A stretch of 64,000 nt of DNA from Ariolimax columbianus. Its lineage: Eukaryota; Mollusca; Gastropoda; Stylommatophora; Arionidae. The stretch covers positions 44,160,293-44,224,292 of the forward strand of contig JAVGWX010000004.1 in NCBI GenBank assembly GCA_036924085.1, read 5' to 3'. Of this stretch, positions 12,101 through 20,732 are shown in pieces. Made by a program: the position numbers and the translations under genes. The notes beneath the pieces were generated by a model. The model saw only the letters and a program-made list of their open reading frames with translations, was not told the origin of the DNA and ran no database searches. The first letter of the stretch is position 1; each line of letters opens with the position of its first letter.

Positions 12101-15100
12101 AATGACTTGACATGTATTTGTTGAAGACATATACTCCACTGGGAGCTGAAAGGTTTTGATTGATTAGATTAATTGAATGTTAAAAGAGAATTCAAGATCA
12201 AGATGCTGAGCAGTGGTCAGCAACCCATGGTTTACTACAAGTGTCAGGGCCAGAGCTGCCAAGACCCTTCTACACCTCCATGCGGTGATCCTGGATAGCA
12301 GGCTACAACAGAGCAGACTGGCTAAGTAGAAGGAATCGAAGAGGAAAGGCTAACCCGGTACTCAAAAATGCATGCTGAAGCCGAAGGCGTCGAACCAAAA
12401 GATGTAAAAAATCGCAGTCAAGCTTTAAAATACGCATTCCGTTCTCCGGACAACAACTTGCAACGCTATTTTCAGGGCTCGGTAGTGGGAGATTGGGAAC
12501 AAAAAGAAGAAGAAGAAGAATTCAGGAGTAGCACACTTTTTTAGCTAACAGTCCATTCATAGCAGATTAACAGATCTTGGAGGACAACAACACACTTTCA
12601 GCACATAGATCTTCTTCTCATTCACCATATTTGTAATTATGTCTAAACATGGTCCAGTTCTCTGGATAAAGGTTGCTGTGATGGAGAGACTCCCAACTAG
12701 CCTTATGTGGAGGTTCATCAACCTTGGGCCAGTGCTAAGAAAACAGCTTCCTAAGCATGTCACAGTCTCGTAGGAAATGTTCGACTGTCTGTGCTGCTTA
12801 TGTAAGAGGCTGTTCAATCTGTTATGTCATGTTCTCATGCAGAACAGGAGCACCTGCTCTGTTTGATCAAGGTGATGATGGTTGTTTTATGTTTGCTCGA
12901 CTTTCCGTGTAGTTTAGATATTGGTCTCCTTTTCCTGGCAGACTATTGCTTGTTCTTTTTGTTCTTGTGTTGCTCCCTCTTTTGCTAACTTGTCCGCTTT
13001 CTCGTTACCTGCTATGTCACAGTGTAATGGTATCTATTGTAACATTCCCCCCCTTTTGGCTTTTAGTTCACCTAAGGCTTTTTAAAACTCTGGGTTTGTT
13101 AATTTAGTGTTCATGTTGTGTTTATTATTTATGCAGCATTGATAAGTGCCTGTACTTTGGCCAAGTAATATTTGATATGTCTATTACAACATAAGGGACT
13201 TTACTGGTCATAAACACCCACAAGCTGCTAAAATTATCCTTTTCAACATACATACATATAAATCTAATACATTTATTTGTGATTTAAATAATAATCTAAA
13301 CATCAATAAATCATAGAAATCAGTAAACTAGAATTTCGCTGATTATTAAGTCAACGTCACAAATAAAATGACACATAAATCGATTTGTAGCTGGTGGAAT
13401 TCAATAGTAGTTTTCACAAGTACTTCAGTAAGTTGTTTATTTCAGGTCAGGACATGCTATAATCGGTGAGGTCGTGGCGCACACATGAAGACATCCCTAC
13501 AATCCTACACCATCCCTCTCTGTCAGCGGCCACTGCCTGTGCCCCCTCCGGTCGAAGATTGGTCCATTCTTTTATGTTGTCTTCCCACCTCTTTTTGGGA
13601 CGACCTCTTTGACGTCTGCCATGCACCTTTCTATGCAGAATTGTATTTGCAAGATCGTTTGATCTCGATATGGGCCTGTACCAAGCGAGTTTCCTTGTTT
13701 TGACAGTTGCCAAAAGGTTCTCAAAAGACCCTATTGCTGTTGTAATTCTTTCTTGTATTTCCTCATTTGTAACTCGTTCTCTGTATGTGACATTTAGAAA
13801 TCTTCGGAAACATCTCATCTACAAGGCCTGTATCCTCTTGCTGCAAGTCAGCTGTAATTGTCCATGTCTACAAGCATAGAGGCGTATTGACAGGACCAAT
13901 ATGCGCATTAATCTGATCTGCGTGCATAGTGCTAACAGTTTATCTTGCCAGATTTTGTAAAGCCATGCAAGTGCCACTATTGTCTGTGCTATTCTGACCA
14001 ACACATCACATTTTGATCCTTCATCAATAACAATCGAACTCAGATATTTAAAACGGTTGACCACTTGAAGTTCCTGGCCATTAGTGTCAGTCATGATTAT
14101 TCAGATGTGATCGCATATGACTGTTCAGATCGATCTGAGCATTACAAACTCTACTGCACGTAGAGCACACATGAACAGCATTTGTAATTGGCCGTCTTGC
14201 ATTCTGTCCTTTTGTGCAGTTTCCTGCACCACAGTAATGATTCTCTGTTTAGCAGTGCAAGCACAATATGTGATGACAGTGCGCCAGGCTGAGCAGTTTA
14301 GAGCCAGCAACTCCAAGGCAGTGACATCAATGAAGAAACTATTCAAAGAAGCTTTTAGAGTGTCTTTGTATTGTTTCTTTTGTTCCCTGGCGAGAGCTGT
14401 CTTGAGCTCACCGTACAACAGTTGTTTAGGGAAGCGCTAATGTAACACGTGAACAATATGCACTGTCCATCTCATCTGGGCTCTCTGCAACAGCGTATAA
14501 ATGCCAGAGAATCCTGCCCTGTTAAGAAGCACAGAGCTGGGCACTCTATTTATGTAACAATGATTAGACATACAAACATAGACCATCAGAGCCCTTTCAA
14601 GTACCGTACTGGTGACCTTAAAATGCAGCTGACCAAGACCATATTCTGCACCAAAGCGGTGGCCCTGGGAACTTGCTGCACAACTGTAATCTGTAACAGA
14701 ATGTTGATCACAGTTATGTAGTTATCACAGCCTCGTGAACACTACAACACAATGTCTTTCTCGGGATGAATGCCAAAGAAGAAGCAGATGCAGAAGTAAG
14801 AGTTTGTAATTAAATCTGCAATTCTGACTGGGAAATCACATCTGACATCATGCATAGCACAAATCTATTTCAACTTTTCTAACCATCTATTGATAGAAGT
14901 ACAGACTGAATGAATGACTACCTGTTGCACAATGACACAGCATTTGATGAACCAGTCCACAGACTGCAGAATGATTAAATCTGGTTCTGTTCATGCACGG
15001 AGAAGTGCCATGAGGCAGGTGTAGGAGTGTGTTAGGCCTGCAAGGTATGATAGTTGTCAGTGCCCATGCCCTTTTATGATGAATAGTTAACAAGTTTAAC

Positions 15101-16039
15101 TACCTGGGCACATACATAACATCAGATGGAAGATATAATTACGAAATAAAATGCGGAATAGCTCAAGCAAAATCGGTCTTCCAGTTCATGAAGGGAATAT
15201 CGTGCAACAAAATCTTGTCGCTGGCACTAAGAAAGAGAGTCCTTCGATGCTACGTGGAACCAGTGAATCATGGGAAATCAGCAAGCAAGCGCATAGATCT
15301 TTGGAAGCAGTGGAGATGTGGTTTTACAGAAGAATGCTGCAAATCCAATGGACTGCAAGGTAGACTAATTATACAGTACTCAAAGAGGCACAACAAGACA
15401 GCTTATTGCAAAGATCAGAACAAGGCAGTCATCTTTTTTCAGGCATTTTATGAGACGATGCAGTTTGGAGCACAATGTGACAATGGGAAAGATATCAGGA
15501 AAGAGAGACAGAGGGTGGCAGAGAGAGATGATGTTGGACAGTCTGTGAGAAAGGCACATGCGACAATCAACAACAGAGTTGGTAAACAACACACATGAGA
15601 GAAGCGGATGGAGGTCCATGAATGCCTACCGGCAAGGCACCTGATGATGATGATGAATATGAACATCTGCAGGGATGATGATTCTTAAAAAAAAATTAAA
15701 TAGATTGTCATTCATAGTTTATATCTTTACTAAACATTGTTTTCTCATTTTCAGTCATTGAGTCATGAGCTGTGTCATCTCTTTGGGCTGGAGCATTGCT
15801 CGTTTTTCCGTTGTGCCATGAATGAGAGTTCTAGTGTATCAGATGCACTTTCTCATCCTCTGTTCCTGTGCCCTGTGTGCTTGAGGAAACTCCAACGTGC
15901 ATGTGGTTTTGATGTATTGGAGCGCTACCAACAGTTGAGAGCATTTCTCAGCAGTGTTATTGGTCAGCTGGAAAGTACGTCAAAGTTGGAGGAGTCTTTG
16001 GCTTGGTTGGATATGTGTATTGAGTATTTAAATTCTTAA
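2912..16039 (+). CDS. Archaemetzincin (AMZ-type zinc metalloprotease), four-exon gene
   Basis: Exons 2912-3179, 4482-4619, 11233-11873 and 15755-16039 join in frame (intron phases 1, 1, 0) into 443 residues plus stop. Archaemetzincins are zinc-dependent metalloproteases, called AMZ1 and AMZ2 in vertebrates. Seen directly: H353-E-L-C-H357-L-F-G-L-E-H363, which is HExxHxxGxxH with catalytic Glu354, then C364-x4-C369-x-M371-x16-C388-x2-C391, the second four-cysteine zinc site. Upstream, VCIAGIIWTDIYP and YNFVLGEAS match the family core strand region. All three introns are GT-AG and there is no frameshift, so it appears functional. The ATG has a good context (aaaATGG) and an in-frame stop before it. 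The N-terminal 135 residues are Ser-rich and weakly conserved. Vertebrate AMZ2 is about 360 and AMZ1 about 500 residues. I cannot say whether this is AMZ1- or AMZ2-like. Confidence 0.93.
3478..4414 (+). mobile_element. CR1-like LINE relic in archaemetzincin intron 1
   Basis: Decayed copy of the same family as the long element at 45.6-47.9 kb. Readable blocks in several frames are VPHQRLFWKL near 3525, ILFLTYINELDND near 3690, TNAMMGMIKRNIKHRSK near 4020-4065, and YKALVRPRLEYCVQV then NMLERIQRRATKLILGYQNY at 4274-4410. The frame shifts repeatedly. A SINE-like piece of about 170 bases interrupts it between the IKRNIKH block and the YKALVRP block. Confidence 0.88.
4090..4257 (-). mobile_element. 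tRNA-like SINE fragment nested in the CR1-like relic
   Basis: The minus strand reads like a tRNA-derived SINE head: gcatagcgcagtgatttgcg (A-box region), then ggcttcgcatctgagtggtc and a degenerate B-box region ending ctgggtttattcc. The insert is bounded by aagtgatag at 4081-4089 and aagtggtag at 4258-4266, which look like an imperfect target-site duplication. It lies exactly where the flanking LINE reading is interrupted. Confidence 0.65.
4482..4619 (+). CDS. Archaemetzincin exon 2
   Basis: Preceded by ttttataatAG and followed by acagcag|GTACTG. The 138 bases keep phase 1 on both sides. It encodes NLEKLPESARKLFDVAK, then a Ser/Asn-rich loop and FTSLFQALPEPTA. Only the phase and position tie it to the gene; the sequence itself is poorly conserved in the family. 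Confidence 0.75.
5025..5292 (-). mobile_element. SINE, family C (copy 1)
   Basis: Shares a colinear block with 21188-21445 and 44515-44765: gtagtccc...gcagacactgctgtc, then gatgaagtgttagagacttc, then tttacagctgggtc, then the reverse of a tRNA-like head near the right end (gtaccggtagaaacctgtac). On the minus strand the best copy, at 44.7 kb, shows atggtagagcactcg as A box and ggtacagatcc as B box. Confidence 0.75.
5380..5700. repeat. Dispersed repeat R1 (copy 1)
   Basis: Matches 28610-28750 over a long block: ctatgcttggtttca, then atcatgtcgatccac, then gccagactgccttgaaaaca, then tccagggaatattacatgga and ggtcagtgtattatgactga. The left part (acatcccgagtgtgct) also matches 43.3 kb. No coding capacity is visible. 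Confidence 0.7.
5700..6570 (-). mobile_element. RTE-like LINE relics in archaemetzincin intron 2
   Basis: The minus strand from 6560 to 6147 reads YADDLALLS, LGLNINMKKSKLL, FIYLDRIIDT, ILNNIWRSRETKIHTKVRIF and VKSVLLYGVET, which is the RT palm YADD box and connection region. Near 6130-6005 it abuts a 3' end of another RTE-like family (the one at 13.44 kb, ending in the complement of cgtaaccggtgaggtcgt). At 6000-5700 it runs into a further C-terminal block (KEDTIQHS, MESSRE). It is a broken composite. Confidence 0.75.
7080..10550 (+). mobile_element. RNase H-bearing LINE, long decayed copy in archaemetzincin intron 2
   Basis: From left to right: an RT N-terminal block TAPGPDGIQYCHIKQL near 7240 and LHSYLCSLLKPGKD near 7355. 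Then comes a SINE insertion at 7576-7821, then VALDLEDTYNHVDF near 7880 and GLPQGSPLSLVLFNIY near 8055. TFADDILTYRTGSD follows at 8152, the polymerase FADD box, then LNKACLMCSLN near 8275. The thumb region resumes near 9390 (RGLGALKTMAAANLEQR). An RNase H domain follows with YTDGSV at 9937, MEMEAVTSTLKW at 10053 and VTDEQAVLQKV at 10123. Stops and shifts are frequent. The stretch 8410-9350 does not read as this element and may be a further insertion. Confidence 0.85.
7576..7821 (-). mobile_element. tRNA-derived SINE with perfect 15-base target-site duplication
   Basis: The direct repeat gaacttttgcatttt occurs at 7561-7575 and again at 7822-7836, bounding a 246-base insert. On the minus strand the insert starts ggacggcgtggcctagtggt (A-box region) and contains gggttcgatcc (B box), so it is a tRNA-type SINE. 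The body carries the shared SINE core near 7640-7678. A second copy of the family lies at 39573-39833. It interrupts the RT region of the surrounding LINE, so it is the younger insertion. Confidence 0.95.
10551..11168. other. Intron 2 stretch without recognised content
   Basis: Between the RNase H LINE relic and archaemetzincin exon 3 I see no gene, tandem repeat or clear element. It is probably decayed repeat DNA. Confidence 0.5.
11233..11873 (+). CDS. Archaemetzincin exon 3
   Basis: Acceptor attctgtttcAG|CA, donor ctaaag|GTGAGA; 641 bases, entering in phase 1 and leaving in phase 0. It carries most of the archaemetzincin fold before the zinc helix: RRTIYLQPIDEFPDF, LNLFETLQGFAQIFFSGLEV, VCIAGIIWTDIYP and YNFVLGEASSRHQAAVISFG. 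The last residues LIWKLLK join directly to SLSHELCH of exon 4, matching the family's R/K-x-L-x-H-E junction. Confidence 0.92.
12195..12516 (+). mobile_element. SINE family A (copy 1), (GAA)n tail
   Basis: Same element as at 19073 and 61655. It starts agatcaagatgctgagcag, contains ccaagacccttctacacctc and the shared core near 12371-12420, and ends gggagattgggaac followed by a GAA tail. The repeat agaattca at 12187-12194 and 12517-12524 is a likely target-site duplication. It sits in archaemetzincin intron 3. Confidence 0.88.
12545..13180 (-). mobile_element. RNase H LINE relic, subfamily 2, in archaemetzincin intron 3
   Basis: The minus strand at 13045-12985 reads IPLHCDIAGNEKADKLA, the C-terminal RNase H motif. 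It is followed toward lower coordinates by EQVLLFCMRT and the C-terminal region. A related copy with long identity lies at 36660-37230 (both contain ccagttctctggata or a near match, and ctgtctgtgct). Confidence 0.75.
13441..14100 (-). mobile_element. RTE-like family B, 3' half of RT
   Basis: The minus frame 14094-13819 gives NGQELQVVNRFKYLSSIVID, DEGSKCDVLVRIAQT and ALCTQIRLMRILVLSI. The frame 13818-13447 gives MRCFRRFLNVTYRERVTNEE, HVHGRR-type basic blocks (GRRQRGRPKKRWEDNIKEW) and the end SSCVRHDLTD before the stop. This is the connection and C-terminal region of an RTE-like ORF. Other copies are at 18.9-19.9 kb (+), 60.8-61.2 kb (+) and near 6.0 kb (-). Confidence 0.88.
14101..14730 (-). 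mobile_element. RTE-like C-terminal fragment adjoining family B copy
   Basis: The minus frame 14418-14125 reads YGELKTALAREQKKQYKDTL, KASLNSFFIDVTALELLALN and WRTVITYCACTAKQRI. This is the C-terminal block seen intact in the 33.8-36.4 kb element (KKLLYGELREG, RFKDGLKDSLKS). It ends immediately next to the 5'-truncated family B copy. It matches 53.8-54.1 kb in inverted orientation. Confidence 0.75.
15090..15660 (+). mobile_element. RTE-like family D relic in archaemetzincin intron 3
   Basis: Readable blocks are NKFNYLGTYITSDGRYNYE near 15090-15140, then QFMKGISCNKILSLALRKRV and LRCYVEP at 15181-15260, and a damaged GKRDRGWQREMM near 15495. It ends in a short GAT-repeat tail. The better copy of this family is at 23.8-24.66 kb. 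Confidence 0.8.
15755..16039 (+). CDS. Archaemetzincin exon 4, catalytic zinc motif, terminal exon
   Basis: Acceptor ttctcattttcAG|TC. It encodes 94 residues: SLSHELCHLFGLEHCSFFRC, then AMNESSSVSDALSHPLF, LCPVCLRKLQRACGF, and an acidic helical tail ending MCIEYLNS-stop. All catalytic and structural zinc ligands of the family are present. The first downstream AATAAA is at 16355-16360, with another at 16566-16571. Confidence 0.95.
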   Translation, partial: SLSHELCHLFGLEHCSFFRCAMNESSSVSDALSHPLFLCPVCLRKLQRACGFDVLERYQQLRAFLSSVIGQLESTSKLEESLAWLDMCIEYLNS

Positions 16040-16354
16040 ATCAGTTTTGATGAGCATTTTCTTGTTGCAGGGATTAGACAACAGCACAACCTTTATAGAT
16101 GCATATGTGTTTAATATTATAATATATCATTTTATTGTGAATTCTACATTATCATATGGTATTTTGAACAATGTATGGTTCAAGTGACAAGAGCAGTTAC
16201 AGTACTCGCCTGTCACAGAAAAACTGACCACCTTTGTAACCAAATTACATCATGCCATAGTCCACCCAGCTGTAATTGTGTATTGGACCTGTTATAGCTT
16301 GAGAATAAGAGAGGAAGCTAATCACTTCATATCTCTCCAACCAAGACATCCTCC

Positions 16355-16360
16355 AATAAA
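16355..16360 (+). promoter_or_regulatory. Candidate polyadenylation signal for archaemetzincin
   Basis: First AATAAA after the stop at 16039, giving a 3' UTR of roughly 340 bases if used. It was placed by pattern only. Confidence 0.4.
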
Positions 16361-16482
16361 GCAACAGTTTCTGCTATGTGACTATCGTAACTTTACTGCT
16401 AAGGGAAGACAAGGTAGTGAGAAAGGGAACCCATCACTTCATCTCGCAAAAAGCCGACCCCCTTTAATTGAAGTTAAGACAG

Positions 16483-16960
16483 AGGTGTTCAACCTTTTTT
16501 TGTCTCATGCACTCTTTTCACCATATGTCAGAATGTCCTCAAAAGGTGCATTTAAAATAATATTCAATAAAAAAAACATGGATGTTATACACGAGATATA
16601 TGCAACTTGAGTGCCAGATATCAGATCTTCATATCAATAAAAAAAATGAATTGTCTGTTGTTAAAAAATAAAGACACACTAAAACACTTGAAATTAACAG
16701 TAATTACACAGATAGCACACAAAAGAAGATTGTACTTCCTCAAATCTAATGATATAAGGAGGTGGATGAGATGTGTTTTATTTAAAAGTAAGTCGCATGT
16801 CCTGTACAGAACGTCACTTATTACATCCGCCAACCTATTTGGCTGTTACAAGTTTCTTGGCTAGTGTGCAGAATGGTAGGTTGCCATTACTTTCCGTACA
16901 TGAAGGAGCAATTTCTCAAGAAAAAGCCCAATGTTTCACCCATTCAGCCTAGTTTTAATT
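16483..16960. mobile_element. hAT-like non-autonomous element (copy 1)
   Basis: The minus strand contains tgtacggaaagtaatggcaa, then ctagccaagaaacttgtaac, which align with ctcgtacggaaagtaatggc and ttgccaagaaacttataaca inside the element at 27172-27700. Its plus-strand left edge agaggtgttcaaccttt resembles the cagtgtttcccagcc end of that copy. No transposase is present. Confidence 0.7.
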
Positions 16961-17016
16961 AGTGGAATGTAAATGTGGTACAAGGTATAGCATTTGTGTT
17001 TATATTTGGTGTTTGG

Positions 17017-17480
17017 TTATTTGTACCTACCTATGGGTACAGCTTCATCTGGATGGTACTTGGGTCGAAAAGAATAGGACCACTGTAATCTTCCATGAAT
17101 GTCATTAAATACAACTACAAATGGTTGTGCAGCTTTATCATATAAAACCATTGCTTCTGTAACCGACTGTACAAATGCTTTGATGCAGGCTTCCTGTAAG
17201 TGGACCAGCTTTAGTGTTCTCCTATCCTTCACCTGGAGCAAAAAGGTTGATGATTATGGGGAACAACTTACTCATGTAGATCCATTGGCCTTTTAATGAG
17301 GATACAAGAATATTACCACTTGATCCTACTGTATGTGTTGTAAAAGGATACTATGGAGGGTTGAGGATGGGTCATGCAATATTGTCATGTAAAACAAAGT
17401 GCTACAGAAACCATTACTTCCAGAACATGTAAATTACGCAGGCTTCCTTCCACAAGGAGTTCAAGCTCAGAGGTGTCCAT
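17017..17480 (-). CDS. Probable two-exon small gene, family not recognised
   Basis: Exon 1 (17480-17418) starts at ATG in an ideal context (gcagcaATGG) and encodes 21 residues, MDTSELELLVEGSLRNLHVL plus E. The donor GAA|GTAATG and acceptor ttgctccAG|GTGAAG bound a 185-base intron. Exon 2 gives VKDRRTLKLVHLQEACIKAF, then VTEAMVLYDKAAQPFVVVFN, DIHGRLQWSYSFRPKYHP and DEAVPIGRYK-stop. Phases match (0/0). The product is about 92 residues if exon 2 is terminal. A strong donor CATAG|GTAGGT at 17031 suggests a further exon toward lower coordinates, which I could not find. No signal peptide or membrane segment is visible. The composition (no repeats, mixed charged residues) looks like real protein. 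A mariner relic lies about 100 bases upstream of the ATG. Confidence 0.65.
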
Positions 17481-17576
17481 TGCTGCCTCCTCTTGAAGTG
17501 AAAAAGTAGGATGCCAAGAATGATGGAGAAAAACTGTCAGCTTCAATTTATGTATTATTAAAATGTTTATCTGAAT

Positions 17577-18144
17577 GGTGTTCAAATCAAACCGGGACAT
17601 TTTGTTGTAGTTCTACCTGAATGAGTGTATTGGAACTACTATCATTAGTTAGGGGCACGTGTGCCCTATTACTGGCACGTGACATATAAATAAAAATGGT
17701 GATTAGTGCTAACATATCGTGTTGGGATGAAGTTTCTTGTGGAAGAAGGTGTGAAACTTGCAGAAATTTACAGAAGACTGCAGTCACATTACGGTGATGA
17801 GACACTCAGCTGCAATAAGACATTTGAATGGTGTAAACATTTTAGAGAAAGTCGTACATCTGTGAGTGATGATCTCGTCCTGCTTCTGCAAGATAATGCT
17901 CGGCCTGATACGGCTCACCGCACTATGTGGCATCTGCAGCACCTTGGCTGGGAGGTATTGCCACATCTGCCTACAGCCCAGACCTCGCTCCAAGTGATTT
18001 CCACCTCTTGGTACCCCTAAAAAAATTCCTGGGAGGTCAGCATTTATGTACTGATGATGAATTGAAACAGGCTGTCCTGGATATAGACTACTTTAACATT
18101 TTTGTTTTCATTACAAAAAAAGTCCCGATTTGACTTGAATGCCC
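17577..18144 (+). mobile_element. mariner relic with internal deletion
   Basis: Inverted ends: ttcaaatcaaaccgggac at 17581 and the reverse of ttcaagtcaaatcgggac ending at 18139. Inside, the N-terminal transposase piece (GVKLAEIYRRLQSHYGDETL, FEWCKHFRESRTS) runs straight into LQDNARPDTAHRTMWHLQHL, the third-catalytic-Asp region. The middle, including the central D, is deleted. It is the same family as 50824-52045. It lies just upstream of the small minus-strand gene. Confidence 0.88.
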
Positions 18145-18589
18145 CTCGTAGTTATTTAACAAATGTTTTCTACAGATTTATGTAAAAATAAGGAAAGTTG
18201 TTATCAGTTTTTAATGTTTTAGTTTCTTTATGTATATAAGTTAATTGTTATGAGATGGTAACCATTTAGGTTATCTTGATTATTTCTTGCTCCCCGAATG
18301 ACAGAATTGGAGGACAGTTAAACCTTCCTCATGGAGTTCCAAATTGTAGTTCTTAATATTCCCCTGGGATTTCCCACTTGTTTTCTCTTTCTATTTGTAT
18401 TTATCTTCTCTTTTTCTCACACTCCTTCTTACTACCCTCCACCCTAATTAAATAATAATATAGCTCAAATTCCCTTAATTTACTTATTCTTTCATCCTTC
18501 ATATTGCACCACAACTTTATATTCCATCCAGGCATATTGTTTTGTAGTGACATTTCTTTAACTTTTTCTTCTCTTCTTCTTTTTTGAAA
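18145..18589. other. AT-rich stretch, nothing recognised
   Basis: I see no open frame of note and no repeat structure; T-rich and CT-rich runs occur near 18370-18430. Confidence 0.5.
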
Positions 18590-18870
18590 CCTTGAAAGTA
18601 TAATGCCTATATCTGCACTGTTGAATTTTGTCTTTTGTAGTTCACATATAGGTCAATAAAATGTATCTTCCAGTGTTGTTTCTCTGGGGCAGTGTGTTTG
18701 CCTCAATATGTTATATTCAATGCAGTTCTACATTTTGAGAAGTCTTTCCACATGACAATGTTGCCAATTTGTGATTTTGTATACATGTGGCTGCAGAACC
18801 GGCTGTGTCCTGTTCTGATGCTAAACACAACAGTTTGCTCTTGTCTGTCAATATAAAAAATTAAGGACTA
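18590..18870 (-). mobile_element. RNase H LINE C-terminal fragment
   Basis: The minus strand reads RQEQTVVFSIRTGHSRFCSH then MYTKSQIGN, the C-terminal region after RNase H, as in the 30.7 and 63.3 kb copies but diverged. Confidence 0.6.
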
Positions 18871-18879
18871 ACAATTCAG

Positions 18880-19870
18880 AGGGCTTCAACAGTTGAGTAA
18901 AGGTAATGGCCAAGAACTCAAAGTGGTAGATCTGGGTTCAAATATTAGTGATGAAGGATCAAAATGTGAGGTGTTGGCCAGAATAGTACAGACAATAGCG
19001 GCGATTGCATGGCTTAACAAAATTGAGCAAGATAAACTGTTAGTCATATGCACGAAGATCAGATTAATGCATGGGATCAAGATGCTGAGCAGCGCATGAG
19101 CTGCAGTGGTCAGCGACCCATAGCTGACTGCTAGCATCAGGGCCAGCGAACCAGAGCTGCCAAGACCCTTCTACACCTCCACACAGTGATCCTGGATAAC
19201 AGGCTGCAGACTGGCTAAGGAGAAGGGATCGAAGAGGGAATGCTAACCCGGTAACCAAAAAGTGCTTGCTGAAGTCGGATGTGTTGGACCGAAAGGAGTA
19301 AATATTGCAGTCAAGCTGTAAACTACGACACAACGCATTCCGTTCTCTGGACTATATTCCGCTACTTAAGCCCTTTCAAGGTTTGGTAGCGGGAGATTGA
19401 GAACGAACGCAGAAGAAGAAGAAGAAGATTAATGCATACATTGGTCCTGTCAATATTCTTCTATGCTTGTGAGACATGTACAATTACAGCTGACTGGTAT
19501 TGAATGAGATGTTTCAGAAGACTTCTAAACGTCACGTACAGAGACCAATTTACAAATGAGGAAATTGGAGAAAGAATTACAACAGCAATAGGACTTTTTG
19601 AAGACCTCTTGACAACTGTCAAAAGAAGGAAACTTGCTTGATGTGGGCACATATCGAGATCAAACGGTATTGCAAATACGATCCTGCATAGAAAGGCGCA
19701 TGGTAGACGTCGAAGAGGTCATCCAAAAAAGACTTGAGAGGACAACATAAAAGAATGGATCAATTTCCGGCCAGAGAAGGCACAAGCAGTGGCCGCTGAC
19801 AGAGAGAGATGGCGGGGGGTTGTGGATATGTCTTCATGTGTGCCTCAATGAACTCACTTGTTACGGGATG
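18880..19870 (+). mobile_element. RTE-like family B relic split by a SINE
   Basis: NGQELKVVDLG, DEGSKCEVLARIVQT and ICTKIRLM read at 18900-19070. Then a family A SINE (19073-19425) intervenes. After it the same element resumes in broken frames, with nucleotide identity to the 13.44 kb copy through agaggtcatccaaaaaagac near 19710. The 3' end acgggatgacctgacctgac is shared by the family. Confidence 0.88.
19073..19425 (+). mobile_element. SINE family A, full copy with target-site duplication
   Basis: The direct repeat agattaatgcat at 19061-19072 and 19426-19437 defines a 353-base element. It starts gggatcaagatgctgagcag, contains the shared core near 19265-19320 (gctgaagtcggatgtgttgg), then tacgacacaacgcattccgt, then gcgggagattgagaacg and a GAA tail. 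It inserted into a family B RTE-like copy, which gives their relative age. I could not find a convincing tRNA-like promoter in its head. Confidence 0.93.
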
Positions 19871-20140
19871 ACCTGACCTGACTGTCTGTATTATTTATCT
19901 TTTTCCATCTTAGTCATGTACATTTGTTAGTCTCATCTGTATTTTCCTCTGTTCCTGACTAAAACATAACATATGCTGGTTCCTTTTTTTTTTTTTAAAT
20001 TTATGACCACATACAGCTTACCCATTTTTGTTTCTGTAAATACATATATATAAATAATAATTATCTCTGAAGACTTTCTTTATCACCACAAATCCATTTT
20101 TTTGTGGTTCTTCATTTTGTTCTGCTGTCTGGTGTTACAG

Positions 20141-20347
20141 ATTTGTGCGCCATGTACTTGTCACACCATCCAAACTATTTAATACATTATATATCCTAAG
20201 CACTCACATTTTACCCCACGGAAGAGAGGGGAGAGGATATGTAGAGGTCATGTCTGCAATCGAGTGTGCAGACAAACGGGATATGACGTTTGTGACTGCA
20301 TGTTGGAGAGGCTGCACCCTCTTGTCCTTTATGCATGCCATTATTAG
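20141..20347 (+). CDS. Possible single coding exon, unrecognised
   Basis: It is bounded by ctgtctggtgttacAG and GTAATT, with 69 codons' length, entering and leaving in phase 2. It encodes FVRHVLVTPSKLFNTLYILS, THILPHGREGRGYVEVMSAI, ECADKRDMTFVTACWRGC and TLLSFMHAIIR. The composition is protein-like with no repeat signature, and no in-frame stop occurs until just past the donor. I do not recognise it and found no partner exon. It could be a chance open frame or a piece of an unfamiliar mobile element. Confidence 0.35.
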
Positions 20348-20732
20348 GTAATTAATTTACTTTTCTTTTTCTTTCTTTCTCAGACAGCTTCTAACAGTAT
20401 AATTTTTTTAATTTTCAACTACAAGGGTTTTTTTTTTTTACACATGTGTAGTGAGTGATCACACAATACCTCCATACAATATCTCTGGCAGGGCTAGTTG
20501 GTGTTCTCGTCTTTATTTAGATAAGGAGAAACCCGCCATTTCATGTTTTCTTTTGTTCCTTACCTCTCAGCTATAGCAGCCTGCATTTACCACTCTTCTT
20601 TAATCAAATTCATTTACACTGTGTTCTTAGGCATGTAGTCGACTGTATTCCATTTTTACAGGAATTTCTGTCAGACTTGCTTTCTGTAGCCACTGGCTGA
20701 CTCCAGCTTGAATACAGAACATCAGGTTTCTG

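Noticed and set aside
16278..16610. 110-residue plus frame after the archaemetzincin stop
   Set aside because: It runs into a hAT-like element and has no splice or family support; more likely the 3' UTR and downstream flank.
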